From positions 1 through 37,049 of the forward strand of contig JAMXAE010000010.1 of the NCBI GenBank assembly GCA_024281695.1: a DNA stretch of 37,049 nt. Direction: 5' to 3'. A program made the position numbers and the translations under genes. Origin of the DNA: Nitrosomonas sp. (GTDB taxonomy: Bacteria; Pseudomonadota; Gammaproteobacteria; Burkholderiales; Nitrosomonadaceae). Below are positions 7,916-16,993 of this stretch, in pieces. Numbering within the stretch: the first letter of the stretch is position 1; each line of letters opens with the position of its first letter. Below the pieces are notes generated by a model. That model searched no databases and was not told the origin of the DNA. It saw only the letters and a list, made by a program, of their open reading frames with translations.

Positions 7916-8656
7916 ATGATATCAACTATGAAAATACCATTTGACTTTACCCGTTGGAGCTTCAAACTTTCACTGTGTGCTGGACTGATGGCTGCTTTCG
8001 CTGTGCTAGGTTATCGGTTAAGCATCATTGATTTCCAGCCAGCTTTATTGGCGCTTGTGGGGAGTGTGCTGGTCGGATTACTTGCTATCTTGCTTGGGTT
8101 GATTGGGACGACTAAAGCAATCAAAACTAAACAGTCAGAAATTGCTTCTACCCTGGTGGGATCAACGCTAGCATTTTTGGTTGTGATGCCGGTTGTCATG
8201 ACCGTGCTGGCCGGTTTGGGGGTGCCGCGTATCCACGATATTACAACGGATTTGGAGCAGCCACCCGAGTTTGTGGCGATAAAGGATTTGCGTACGACGG
8301 CACATAATTCTTTACATCGCCTTGAACCGGAGAATTTGGCTGCATTGCAGAAAGAAGGTTATCCTGATTTGGCTTCGGTATTAATTTATCGTCCATTCGA
8401 CCAAGCGTTTGAACAAGTGGTTACTTTGGTAAAGAAACGCGGATGGGAGGTGGTGGCTGTTTCGGCTGAAGAAGGCAGGATCGAAGCTACTGATGCTACC
8501 CCTATCATGGGTTTTAAGGATGACATCGTGATTCGAGTACGAGCAATGGGGAGTTGGACGCGAATTGATATGCGTTCCGCTTCGCGAGTCGGAGAAAGTG
8601 ATCTGGGCGTGAATGCCACGCGTATCCGTTTATTCCTGAATGATTTAGGAAAGTAA
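7916..8656 (+). CDS. DUF1499 membrane protein
   Basis: 246 residues. Three hydrophobic segments at about 17-35, 41-65 and 80-102 precede a soluble domain of about 135 residues with DUF1499 features (DFxAxxYxPFDQAFEQV-type region: LIYRPFDQAFEQVVTLVKKR, then IEATDATPIMGFKDDIVIRV and RSASRVGESDLGVNATRI). DUF1499 proteins are envelope proteins of unknown biochemical function. The start is uncertain: neither the ATG at 7916 nor the in-frame ATG at 7928 (MKIPFDF) has a good Shine-Dalgarno. Confidence 0.82.
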   Translation: MISTMKIPFDFTRWSFKLSLCAGLMAAFAVLGYRLSIIDFQPALLALVGSVLVGLLAILLGLIGTTKAIKTKQSEIASTLVGSTLAFLVVMPVVMTVLAGLGVPRIHDITTDLEQPPEFVAIKDLRTTAHNSLHRLEPENLAALQKEGYPDLASVLIYRPFDQAFEQVVTLVKKRGWEVVAVSAEEGRIEATDATPIMGFKDDIVIRVRAMGSWTRIDMRSASRVGESDLGVNATRIRLFLNDLGK

Positions 8657-8812
8657 TGGTTAGTATTCAACGGACAGTTATCATTTACTTAGAACAGAAA
8701 ATTCATTGATCCCTTCACTTAAGGATGGCTCAGTCGAGCGACACTGGTAAATTTCTACCAGAGCAATAACGAGCTCTAGAGCGAGGTGCCAGCATTACGA
8801 GGATTTTTGTTA

Positions 8813-9091
8813 TGCGCAGAGAAGAACTAGCCGACCCGGATTCTCAGAAGGTAATCACAACACAGCTGAAGGATGGGGTAGATGTGCGAGTGGCATTTCT
8901 GATGAATTCCAGGCTACAATGCTATTAGTAGTCGAGATACCAATGTGCCGTGGGATTTTGCAGTATACGATGAGTAGATCGCTACCGAGGTTTTTCCTCA
9001 AACTGGCAAATTCTATGGCTGCAAGACCAATCAGCCGGCTGAGGTGGAAAAATACCTGCGCTACTATCAATTGATTGAACACAATGCTTAA
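8813..9091 (+). pseudogene. Remnant of an unidentified gene
   Basis: Two protein-like stretches survive in different frames: MRREELADPDSQKVITTQLK and KDGVDVRVAFL (8813-8905), then VPWDFAVYDE, and after an in-frame stop EVFPQTGKFYGCKTNQPAEV and EKYLRYYQLIEHNA ending in TAA at 9091. The composition and amphipathic ending look like a real protein of about 90-100 residues broken by a frameshift and stop codons. I do not recognise the family. The surrounding 8657-9385 contains no other supported gene. Confidence 0.4.
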
Positions 9092-9385
9092 ACAGTGATG
9101 TGGGATGGAGAGTGATTGATTCTTGCCACAGATGGATTGGTCGCATCATGAATTCAATTGCTATCAGAGACAATGCGACTGACGGAGCGATTGTTAACCG
9201 GCAGGCGCTTTGTGTTGATCAAAGATTCTGAGCATTAAGCTTTCCATTAGTACATCACGCCAAACAAGATTTTGTAAAAATAGAATTGCGTAGCTAATTG
9301 TCAAAAAGCCGAATACAGTATTAAGTGGTAGTCATGCTATCATCACAAGCCCCTTCAATATTTTCTGCATATAATTGATAACATT

Positions 9386-10642
9386 ATGATGAATCCAACA
9401 TCTGTTCAACTGATCGCCGCCGTGCTATTTGCGCTGGCCGTGATCCACACATTTTCAACTAAATATTTTGAACACTTGGCGCACATTCAGCCGCAGCATG
9501 CGGGTATCTGGCATTTACTGGGTGAAGTGGAAGTGGTATTCGGCTTTTGGGCGATGGTTCTGATACTTTTCATATTTGTCGCGAGTGGTCAACATGCGGC
9601 AATTACCTATCTCGAATCACGCGATTTTACCGAACCTATGTTTGTGTTTGTGATTATGGTGATTGCGGGGACACGCCCTATTCTGGATTTCGCAGCTTCC
9701 ACTGTTCAGCGCGTTGCGGTTGTCTTGCCAATCAATACCGGCATGGCTATGTACTTTTTATTACTGGCTTTCGTTCCTCTACTGGGTTCATTTATCACAG
9801 AACCTGCCGCGATGACACTGGCAGCACTGATGTTGCGCGATACGCTATTCAGTAAGGAAATATCTACTAAATTAAAATATGCCACAGTCGGTGTGCTATT
9901 CGTTAATATTTCCATTGGGGGTACGCTGACACCCTTTGCCGCACCGCCGGTGCTAATGGTTGCTGCGAAATGGGATTGGGATATTTGGTTCATGATGACA
10001 ACCTTTGGTTGGAAAGCTGCTTTGGCCGTTGCTGTCAACTCATGTGCAGTGACCTGGCTATTTCGACATGAATTGGGGCATGTCGGACAGAAAGATGCCG
10101 TTGTATCAAAGACCCCGTTACTGGTTGTATTGGTTCATTTGGTTTTTCTGACATTGGTTGTTTTGTTCGCGCATCATCCTGTAGCCTTTATGGGTTTATT
10201 TCTTTTCTTTCTCGGATTTACAACCGCTTATCAACAATATCAAAATCCATTGATTCTACGTGAAGCTTTACTGGTGGCATTTTTCCTGGCGGGATTAGTG
10301 GTACTTGGGGGGCAACAACAATGGTGGCTCCAACCAATATTGATGGATATGGATGATACTGCTGTGTACTTTGGTGCTACTTTATTAACAGCAATCACGG
10401 ACAATGCAGCGCTAACCTATTTGGGCTCACTGGTTGAAGGACTGAGTGAGGAATTCAAAGTAGCGTTGGTTGCAGGTGCAGTAACCGGCGGTGGTTTAAC
10501 GGTGATAGCCAATGCACCCAATCCTGCCGGTTTTGCCATTTTACGAGGCAAGTTCGATGAGCAATCGATTCATCCATTAGGTTTATTGATTGCGGCGATA
10601 CCGCCAACAGTGGTTACCATCATCGCGTTTCGTGTACTGTGA
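9386..10642 (+). CDS. Putative Na+/H+ antiporter family membrane protein
   Basis: 418 residues with about 10-12 membrane segments. Conserved segments such as STKYFEHLAHIQPQHAGIWH, VIAGTRPILDF, SFITEPAAMTLAALMLRD, GGTLTPFAAPPVLMVA, TAITDNAALTYLGSLV and GGGLTVIANAPNPAGFAIL correspond to the putative Na+/H+ antiporter family within the ion-transporter superfamily, with acidic residues inside helices and the usual inverted halves. It would exchange cations across the inner membrane; the ion is not shown by the sequence. Start chosen as the first ATG of an ATGATG pair after an AT-rich leader; the second would remove one residue. It stands alone. Confidence 0.85.
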   Translation: MMNPTSVQLIAAVLFALAVIHTFSTKYFEHLAHIQPQHAGIWHLLGEVEVVFGFWAMVLILFIFVASGQHAAITYLESRDFTEPMFVFVIMVIAGTRPILDFAASTVQRVAVVLPINTGMAMYFLLLAFVPLLGSFITEPAAMTLAALMLRDTLFSKEISTKLKYATVGVLFVNISIGGTLTPFAAPPVLMVAAKWDWDIWFMMTTFGWKAALAVAVNSCAVTWLFRHELGHVGQKDAVVSKTPLLVVLVHLVFLTLVVLFAHHPVAFMGLFLFFLGFTTAYQQYQNPLILREALLVAFFLAGLVVLGGQQQWWLQPILMDMDDTAVYFGATLLTAITDNAALTYLGSLVEGLSEEFKVALVAGAVTGGGLTVIANAPNPAGFAILRGKFDEQSIHPLGLLIAAIPPTVVTIIAFRVL

Positions 10643-10788
10643 CGAGATCTTTGCAAAAAACTCACCGAAATTTACCTAATTTTTAATATTGAATTTGGGT
10701 TTTAGAACCTGTAGCGGAATCGGATAGCTTCGCCAAGGTCTTATGATGAGTATTAGTGGGATTGAGATTGAATTGGAAAGGTTATTTT

Positions 10789-10824
10789 AAAAAGATTGGA
10801 ATTTTACGAAATTCCAATCTTTTT
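10789..10824. terminator. Strong bidirectional intrinsic terminator
   Basis: A perfect 16-base inverted repeat, AAAAAGATTGGAATTT and AAATTCCAATCTTTTT, around the loop TACG. The stem ends in T5 on both strands. It serves both the antiporter gene from the left and the minus-strand efflux operon that ends at 10839. Confidence 0.9.
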
Positions 10825-10838
10825 CTTTGAGAATAAAA

Positions 10839-13800
10839 TTAAGCATCCTTGGCAGGATTTTCAGCAATAATCAATGAAGGTAGTGATTCAGGTTGAATCG
10901 GTGTCATTTTTTCAGGCGCATCATCAAACCAACGGTATAGCATGGGCATCACAACCATGGTCATCATCGTTGCTGTCGTTAACCCACAAATGACCACAAT
11001 TGCGAGCGGTTTTTGCACTTCTGAACCAAGTCCTGTTGCAGCCAAGAACGGCGCCAGACCCAACACGGTTGTGGCCGCGGTCATCATGACAGGACGGAAA
11101 CGTTGTGAACAGGCTTTCCTGACAGACTCCTCTATACTCAACCCCTTTTCACGCAATTCCCGTACAAAAGAAATAAGCACGACACCATTCAATATCGAAG
11201 TACCCCATACCGCAATGAAGCCCACCGATGCCGGTACGGATAAGTACTCGCCCGTCACAAAAAGCCCAACCACACCGCCTACGGACGCAAATGGCAACAC
11301 TAAGTAAATAAGCCCGGCCATCTTGACTGAATTAAATAACATGAATAACAGAAAGAAAATGGCGGCAAGGGTAATGGGTACTATCACAGCAAGTGTCGCC
11401 ATGGCACGTTCCATGTTCTCAAACTGCCCGCCCCAGGAAAAGTAATAGCCAGGCGGCAATTTGATTTCTTTCGCAGTACGTTGCTGAAGTTCTTCTACAA
11501 AACCGCCTAGGTCACGTCCATGCACGTTGGCACCAACGACTACGCGCCGTCTGGCAAATTCACGCGAAATGATCGCGGGACCATCGACAACTTGAATATC
11601 TGCTATGGCACTAAGGGGGATGAGCATACCGCCGTTCGCTACGCCACCCGGTGCGACATTGCTGGTAGGTCTTAGCAAAAGTTCTTTAATCGCTTCAACA
11701 TCATGGCGGAAATCTTCTGGGAATCTCAGCAACAATGTAAAGCGCCTCTCTCCTTCAAAAACCTGTGTAACTGCTTTACCGCCAATTGCCGTAGCAATCA
11801 ATTCATTGACATCAGAAACATTGAGGCCATGACGTGCGATTGCACGACGATCAATATTGATGGTCAACTCCTGTTGACCGGATAGTCGTTCAATACGGAT
11901 ATCTCTCGCACCAGCTGTCGATTTGACGATACGCGCCACTTGCTCAGACAATTTACGCAATACTTCTAGATCGTCTCCAAAGATCTTGATCGCCACTTGC
12001 GAACGCACCCCAGTTACCATCTCATCCACGCGTTGCGCAATCGGCTGAGACATGACGATATTAACGCCAGGCAATACATTCAGCGCCTTACGAATATCCT
12101 CTTCGATTTCGTGCTGAGTACGGCCCGCCCCTTTCAAATCCAAAACTGCGATCGGATCCGATTCATTTTGTGATGCCGGGTCTGCCGGTGTGTCTCCTCG
12201 ACCCAGCTTGGACACCACAAATTTTACACCAGGTACGGCAGCAATTATCTTCATTGCTTCGGTTTCCAGTTTGATGGCTTCCTCCAGCGAGATGGAAGGT
12301 GCACGAATAATAACGGGGGTTGTCGCACCTTCTTTCATGATGGGAATAAATGATTTACCGAGGAGTGGAAATATCGCAAAGGCAACCATCAGCGAACTTA
12401 TTGCAATGATCATCGTATTCTTTTGGTTTCTCATTGCCAAATCGAAGACGCGCAGGTAACCAGCCTTGAGAACAGCCACTATTTTAGTATCTTGTTCACT
12501 ACCGCCCTTTAAAAGATAATCGCTTAATACGGGCGATAACAACAATGATACAAAAAGTGCAACTAACAAGGCGATTGCAATCGTGACAGCAAGCGGACTA
12601 AACGTTTTTCCTTCCATACCCTCTAGTGTCATGAGCGGCAAGAACACGAGGATAGTAACGAATACGCCAAAAATTACCGGTGTGCCAACCTCAGCAACAG
12701 CGTCAACAATAATATTGAATTTGGATTTTCCCGTGCCCTGCGCTTCGCCTAGCCGCTGATAGATATTTTCGACGACTACTACCGTGGGGTCTACCATCAT
12801 GCCCAGCGCAATCGTCAATCCGCCCAGCGACATTAAATTAGCGGGCATGCCATAGTGATTCATCACCATAAACGTAATTAAGGGCGTGATGATGAGAGTG
12901 AAACACACGACGATACTGGTTCGAACATTACCCAGAAAGATGGACAGGACTACGATAACCAGAATTAGAGACTCCATCAGCGTGGTCTGCACTGTCGTTA
13001 ATGCACCATTGACCAGATCCGTCCGGTCATAAAAAGGCACGATCTGAAGTCCATCCGGTAGCAATCCACGTTCATTGATTTCGGCAACTTTTATCTTTAT
13101 ACGATCAACAATCTCTTTGGCATTGCCTCCACGCAGCATCATTACAATACCTGCGACTGATTCAGTGTCACCATTCTTGATACTGGCGCCTTGGCGAACT
13201 TCACCACCAAAGGTTACTTCAGCAACATCGCGCACATAAACGGGAACACCATCCATTTCTCGCAGCACGATATTGCGGATATCCTCCAGTGTAGCAATCA
13301 AGCCCACACCCCGGATTAAATACTGCTCATAATGCAATGCCAGTATATTACCGCTGGCGTTGGCATTATTACTGGCCAGTGCACGGTCAACCTGCGTCAG
13401 TGTTAAATCGTAGTGCCGTAACTTATTGGGACTGACATAGACCTGATATTCTTTGACGTGCCCGCCCATGGAATTGATCTCTGCAACACCACGTATCGAG
13501 CGTAATATTGGACGCACCACCCAATCCTGCACGGTACGCCGCTCCATGAGTTCTTCTACTGTCAAGGCACGCTTGCCGTCATCCGGATGCTCGATGGTAT
13601 ATTGATAAACTTCACCCAAGCCTGTCGAGACTGGTCCAAGCACTGGTGTAATGCCAGGTATCAACCGGGGGGTCACATCAATGATGCGCTCCATCACCAA
13701 CTGGCGTGCAAAAAACACATCGGTTTTATCAGTAAAAACCAGCGTGATGAGCGATAAACCACTCTTATTCAGCGAACGCATCTCTACCAATCCCGGCAGG

Positions 13801-14024
13801 CCAGTCATGGCAATTTCAACCGGTACAGTGACCAGTCGCTCCATTTCTTCTGGGCTGCGACCAATAGCTACTGTAGCTACTTGCACCTGAATATTGGTTA
13901 CATCAGGAAATGCATCCACCGAAAGACTTTTTACAGCAAATCCTCCCGCCACACATAGGGCCAGACCTATCACTATAACTAGGAGACGTTGATTAATCAT
14001 TGCACGAACTATCGCAGCCATCAT
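10839..14024 (-). CDS. RND efflux pump, heavy-metal (CzcA/CusA) type
   Basis: 1061 residues, full length for an HME-type RND permease. The N-terminal helix precedes the family start SVDAFPDVTNIQVQVAT; two large periplasmic loops follow; helix 4 carries GMMVDPTVVVVEN (residues 408-420) with the proton-relay Asp412. That signature differs from the DGAV/DFG forms of the best-known Zn/Co/Cd and Cu/Ag pumps, so the ion cannot be named. The pump would work as a trimer using proton motive force, joined to the fusion protein and outer-membrane channel encoded just upstream. It starts six bases after the fusion-protein stop and ends at a strong terminator, so it is the last gene of the operon. Confidence 0.92.
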   Translation of the reverse strand: MMAAIVRAMINQRLLVIVIGLALCVAGGFAVKSLSVDAFPDVTNIQVQVATVAIGRSPEEMERLVTVPVEIAMTGLPGLVEMRSLNKSGLSLITLVFTDKTDVFFARQLVMERIIDVTPRLIPGITPVLGPVSTGLGEVYQYTIEHPDDGKRALTVEELMERRTVQDWVVRPILRSIRGVAEINSMGGHVKEYQVYVSPNKLRHYDLTLTQVDRALASNNANASGNILALHYEQYLIRGVGLIATLEDIRNIVLREMDGVPVYVRDVAEVTFGGEVRQGASIKNGDTESVAGIVMMLRGGNAKEIVDRIKIKVAEINERGLLPDGLQIVPFYDRTDLVNGALTTVQTTLMESLILVIVVLSIFLGNVRTSIVVCFTLIITPLITFMVMNHYGMPANLMSLGGLTIALGMMVDPTVVVVENIYQRLGEAQGTGKSKFNIIVDAVAEVGTPVIFGVFVTILVFLPLMTLEGMEGKTFSPLAVTIAIALLVALFVSLLLSPVLSDYLLKGGSEQDTKIVAVLKAGYLRVFDLAMRNQKNTMIIAISSLMVAFAIFPLLGKSFIPIMKEGATTPVIIRAPSISLEEAIKLETEAMKIIAAVPGVKFVVSKLGRGDTPADPASQNESDPIAVLDLKGAGRTQHEIEEDIRKALNVLPGVNIVMSQPIAQRVDEMVTGVRSQVAIKIFGDDLEVLRKLSEQVARIVKSTAGARDIRIERLSGQQELTINIDRRAIARHGLNVSDVNELIATAIGGKAVTQVFEGERRFTLLLRFPEDFRHDVEAIKELLLRPTSNVAPGGVANGGMLIPLSAIADIQVVDGPAIISREFARRRVVVGANVHGRDLGGFVEELQQRTAKEIKLPPGYYFSWGGQFENMERAMATLAVIVPITLAAIFFLLFMLFNSVKMAGLIYLVLPFASVGGVVGLFVTGEYLSVPASVGFIAVWGTSILNGVVLISFVRELREKGLSIEESVRKACSQRFRPVMMTAATTVLGLAPFLAATGLGSEVQKPLAIVVICGLTTATMMTMVVMPMLYRWFDDAPEKMTPIQPESLPSLIIAENPAKDA

Positions 14025-14030
14025 GAATGG

Positions 14031-15182
14031 TTACTCCAGTTCAGCAAGCTTACGCTCACTGTCTAAATGAAAGGCACCTTCCATCACAATGCGCTGATCG
14101 ATTGTTATTCCCTTTAGTATAGGACGGAAATCGGCTACTTCAGGACCCAGTTCAACGGGCACTCGCTGGAAACGATCATGGCTAATTGCTATAAAAACGT
14201 AATCCTGATTTAGTTCACGAACCACAGCACCTTCCGGAACTACCATTAACTTATGCTGCGGATCCGAAATATGCATATTCGCTAGCATGTCTGGCTTAAG
14301 CTTACGCTCAGGATTTTCTACCAAAACACGGGTCATTACTGTACGAGTTAAGCGATTGACCGTATCCGAGACAAAAATAATCACGCCATCAAGATTGACA
14401 TCTCCCATCGCAGGAATATTAATCTCTACATGCTGCCCAAGCCGGACATCGCGAGCAATTTGCTCGGGAACATCTCCGACCACCCAGACGAGAGAGAGAT
14501 CAGCAACTTGAAAGAGAGGATCAGAAGGTTGGACGACCTGACCTACTATGACGTTACGTGCAATAACGTATCCCTCTCGGGTCGCCTTGATATCAAGCCA
14601 AGGTAGGATTTTCCCATTTCTGGCGAGTTCTTTCAGTTCAACATCACTCATTCCAAGCAATCTTAACTGATCTGTTGCTGCTCCAAGTTCAGCCTGAGCA
14701 ATTTCCAGATCGGATTGCCGTCGTTCTACCTCTGCAAGTGGTATGACATCTGCAGCCAGAAGATGCTTTGCACGATCAAACGATTTTTGAGTGACTACAA
14801 CGCGTGATGAAGCACGTAAATAGGCCAGTTGCGCTTGTGTTAAGTCCGGGCTGGTAATGCGTGCCAACGGCGCACCTGCTTTAACGTAATCACCCAATAT
14901 GACAAACATATTCTTGATACGCCCTGTCACGTAAGAACCAATTTGTGCTGTCCTCTCTTCATCCACTTGAATCCGGCTGGGTACTTGTATTTTGTCGGCA
15001 AGATCAATTAGAGAAGGCTGTCCAATTATCAGCCGATCTGCCAATTCCGATCGAACTGTAATACTATTGATGTCTCTTTCGTCTTTTGATTCTTTTTGAG
15101 GGCTATCGATTGGTTCGCTCTTATTACATCCTAACAATAATGCAATAAAAATGAAGCCTACGATAGGTAATTTAATGTTCAT
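14031..15182 (-). CDS. RND efflux membrane fusion lipoprotein (CzcB/CusB type)
   Basis: 383 residues. The start MNIKLPIVGFIFIALLLGC has a lipobox with Cys19 as the lipid-anchored residue. Then come the lipoyl-type barrel half (VTGRIKNMFVILGDYVKAG), a helical hairpin (about 110-185), the second lipoyl half (WLDIKATREGYVIARN), a beta-barrel and a membrane-proximal domain (MVVPEGAVVRELNQDYVFIA). Such proteins bridge the inner-membrane pump to the outer-membrane channel in the periplasm. No His/Met-rich metal-binding extension is visible. Its ATG overlaps the stop of the outer-membrane factor by four bases (ATGA), a mark of translational coupling. Confidence 0.9.
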   Translation of the reverse strand: MNIKLPIVGFIFIALLLGCNKSEPIDSPQKESKDERDINSITVRSELADRLIIGQPSLIDLADKIQVPSRIQVDEERTAQIGSYVTGRIKNMFVILGDYVKAGAPLARITSPDLTQAQLAYLRASSRVVVTQKSFDRAKHLLAADVIPLAEVERRQSDLEIAQAELGAATDQLRLLGMSDVELKELARNGKILPWLDIKATREGYVIARNVIVGQVVQPSDPLFQVADLSLVWVVGDVPEQIARDVRLGQHVEINIPAMGDVNLDGVIIFVSDTVNRLTRTVMTRVLVENPERKLKPDMLANMHISDPQHKLMVVPEGAVVRELNQDYVFIAISHDRFQRVPVELGPEVADFRPILKGITIDQRIVMEGAFHLDSERKLAELE

Positions 15183-16447
15183 TCTGCAAGTAACTCCTTG
15201 GGATAATGTGCACGTAAGCGATCGATTTCGGCAGCGGCCGATTGCAGATCAAAACGCGCCTGCAAAGAATCGCCGAGGATGCCGCGGTATATACGCTGAG
15301 TGTCTAGCACTTCAATTAAGCCGCGTTCACCAAAACGGTAGGCAGATTGAGCTACCTGCACGGCATTTTCTGCTTCTTTGATTAATCCACTTTCAAACAT
15401 GTCTACTCTGCGCTGGGCAATCTGTAAAGATTGCCATGCTGATTCGAATAGTTGACCAATTTCATAACGACGATACTCAAGCGTATCCCGTATCCGTGCG
15501 GAATCGTAAATAGCGGTATCAATCTCACCGCGACGACGATAGAAAATTGGGATTCTGATGCTCATACCGGCGATATTGGAAGTGAATTGAGCGTCTTGAT
15601 AATTGGTATATAGTACATTGAGCGAGGGGAGTACTGAGGCTTTTTCCTGACTAATTCGCTGGTTAGCTCGTTCCTGTTCAGCTTGTAAGCGAATTACATC
15701 TGGATTAACGGTAGGTACTTCCTGACGTAATGTTTCCAACGATGGTAATTGAACCGGGTCGCTCAACGAGGCATTGATTACAAAATCAACAGGTATTGCT
15801 CCAGCTGTAAATTGCATGAGTGCTATACGTGCGCGTTGTACGCCTAATCGGGCTGCTTCCTTGCGATTAGCTGCATTTTGTACTTCAGTATCCGCGCGAA
15901 TTAGCTCAAAGCGTGCGGATTCACCTCTCTCGACATTGATTGCAATGCGTCGACGCACATCTTCCACTAAATCGTAGATACTCTGCTCCATTGCGAATTG
16001 TTCCTGGCGAAGCAATAATTCATAAGAACGTACCCGTAATTGCGCGGCTAAATCAGCTCGCACTTGATCAAAGCTGGCGCGACTGGCATCAACAATTGCT
16101 TCAGAAGCATTGATACGGGCACTACGCATGAAAGGGTTCTCAATGGGTTGATTGACCGTTATTGAGCGCTGCATCGAAGAAGGGCCAGTGATAATTCCTG
16201 AAAGACGATTGTTGTCGGGGCCTGCTTGCACAGTCACTTCTGGATTGAGAAAAGCTGATGCAGCCACTACCCCTGCTTTAGCCATATCTATTTGCGAACG
16301 AGCGGCAAGCACAAGACCATTGGCTTGTAAGCCCAGTCGTTGTATTTCATCAATTTTGAGTTTGACTGTTTGTTGGGCTACTGTGGATGGAGACGAGAAC
16401 GTAAAGCTTAAACTAAGTAATAAGTACCAAAATGGAGAAATCTGCAT
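15179..16447 (-). CDS. Outer-membrane efflux protein (TolC/CzcC family)
   Basis: 422 residues with an N-terminal signal sequence (hydrophobic residues 6-20, cleavage likely after SPSTVAQ). Two outer-membrane efflux repeats of long amphipathic helices follow (FDQVRADLAAQLRVRSYELL in the first, the AQSAYRFGERGLIEVLDTQ hallmark in the second). It forms the trimeric channel of the tripartite pump. First gene of the minus-strand operon; AAAGGG seven to nine bases before the ATG is its Shine-Dalgarno. No regulator gene or obvious metal-responsive operator sits upstream. Confidence 0.9.
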   Translation of the reverse strand: MQISPFWYLLLSLSFTFSSPSTVAQQTVKLKIDEIQRLGLQANGLVLAARSQIDMAKAGVVAASAFLNPEVTVQAGPDNNRLSGIITGPSSMQRSITVNQPIENPFMRSARINASEAIVDASRASFDQVRADLAAQLRVRSYELLLRQEQFAMEQSIYDLVEDVRRRIAINVERGESARFELIRADTEVQNAANRKEAARLGVQRARIALMQFTAGAIPVDFVINASLSDPVQLPSLETLRQEVPTVNPDVIRLQAEQERANQRISQEKASVLPSLNVLYTNYQDAQFTSNIAGMSIRIPIFYRRRGEIDTAIYDSARIRDTLEYRRYEIGQLFESAWQSLQIAQRRVDMFESGLIKEAENAVQVAQSAYRFGERGLIEVLDTQRIYRGILGDSLQARFDLQSAAAEIDRLRAHYPKELLAE

Positions 16448-16993
16448 AGTGCCCTTTCAATTTATTACAGAGATGTGACGTTATTCACATATTCTTCACA
16501 TAAGATTTAGCGCTAATAATATATGAATTTTAAGATTCAGCAATGTTAATAACAGGGATAATAATGTTTTTGTTGTTGCTTTTGACAACTTTAGTAATCA
16601 AGTTAACAATTGATTGTCTGTTATAAAGTTTAACTGAAGAATTCTGAATGATTGCTGAATGATGATACTAGTATCAGGATCATATAACCGTTCATTATTG
16701 TCTCATAGCAATATTGGAATTAGTCGCAATAGTTATCAGGATAGAGATCGGCAGAAAATCATCTTAATTCCTGGAGATATCCTTAACCCTATGATTAATC
16801 AATATAGTACTATGGGACAGGATTTTCGTGAGGTCACTGAAGGGCATCGTAAATTGGCTTGGGTTCTTTGCCACTATAATAGAATTTATGATTTTTTTCT
16901 TGATAAGGCAGGGCTCAATTTCTGTCGCTCGTATGCTTATCTGGTAAATTTTTCAGTAGGTAAGGTCAATGTTACTTGGTGGCAGCAATCCAT
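16448..16993. other. AT-rich divergent spacer
   Basis: About 550 bp between the divergently transcribed efflux operon and the RoxA-like cytochrome. It must hold both promoters. A TTGACA at 16582-16587 is followed 16-17 bases later by TAACAAT, a possible but weak plus-strand sigma-70 site. An open frame at 16659-16997 has no Shine-Dalgarno and no protein-like pattern, and I do not annotate it. Confidence 0.4.

Noticed and set aside
11605-11885. Plus-strand frames opposite the RND pump gene
   Set aside because: Shadows of a long conserved minus-strand gene.
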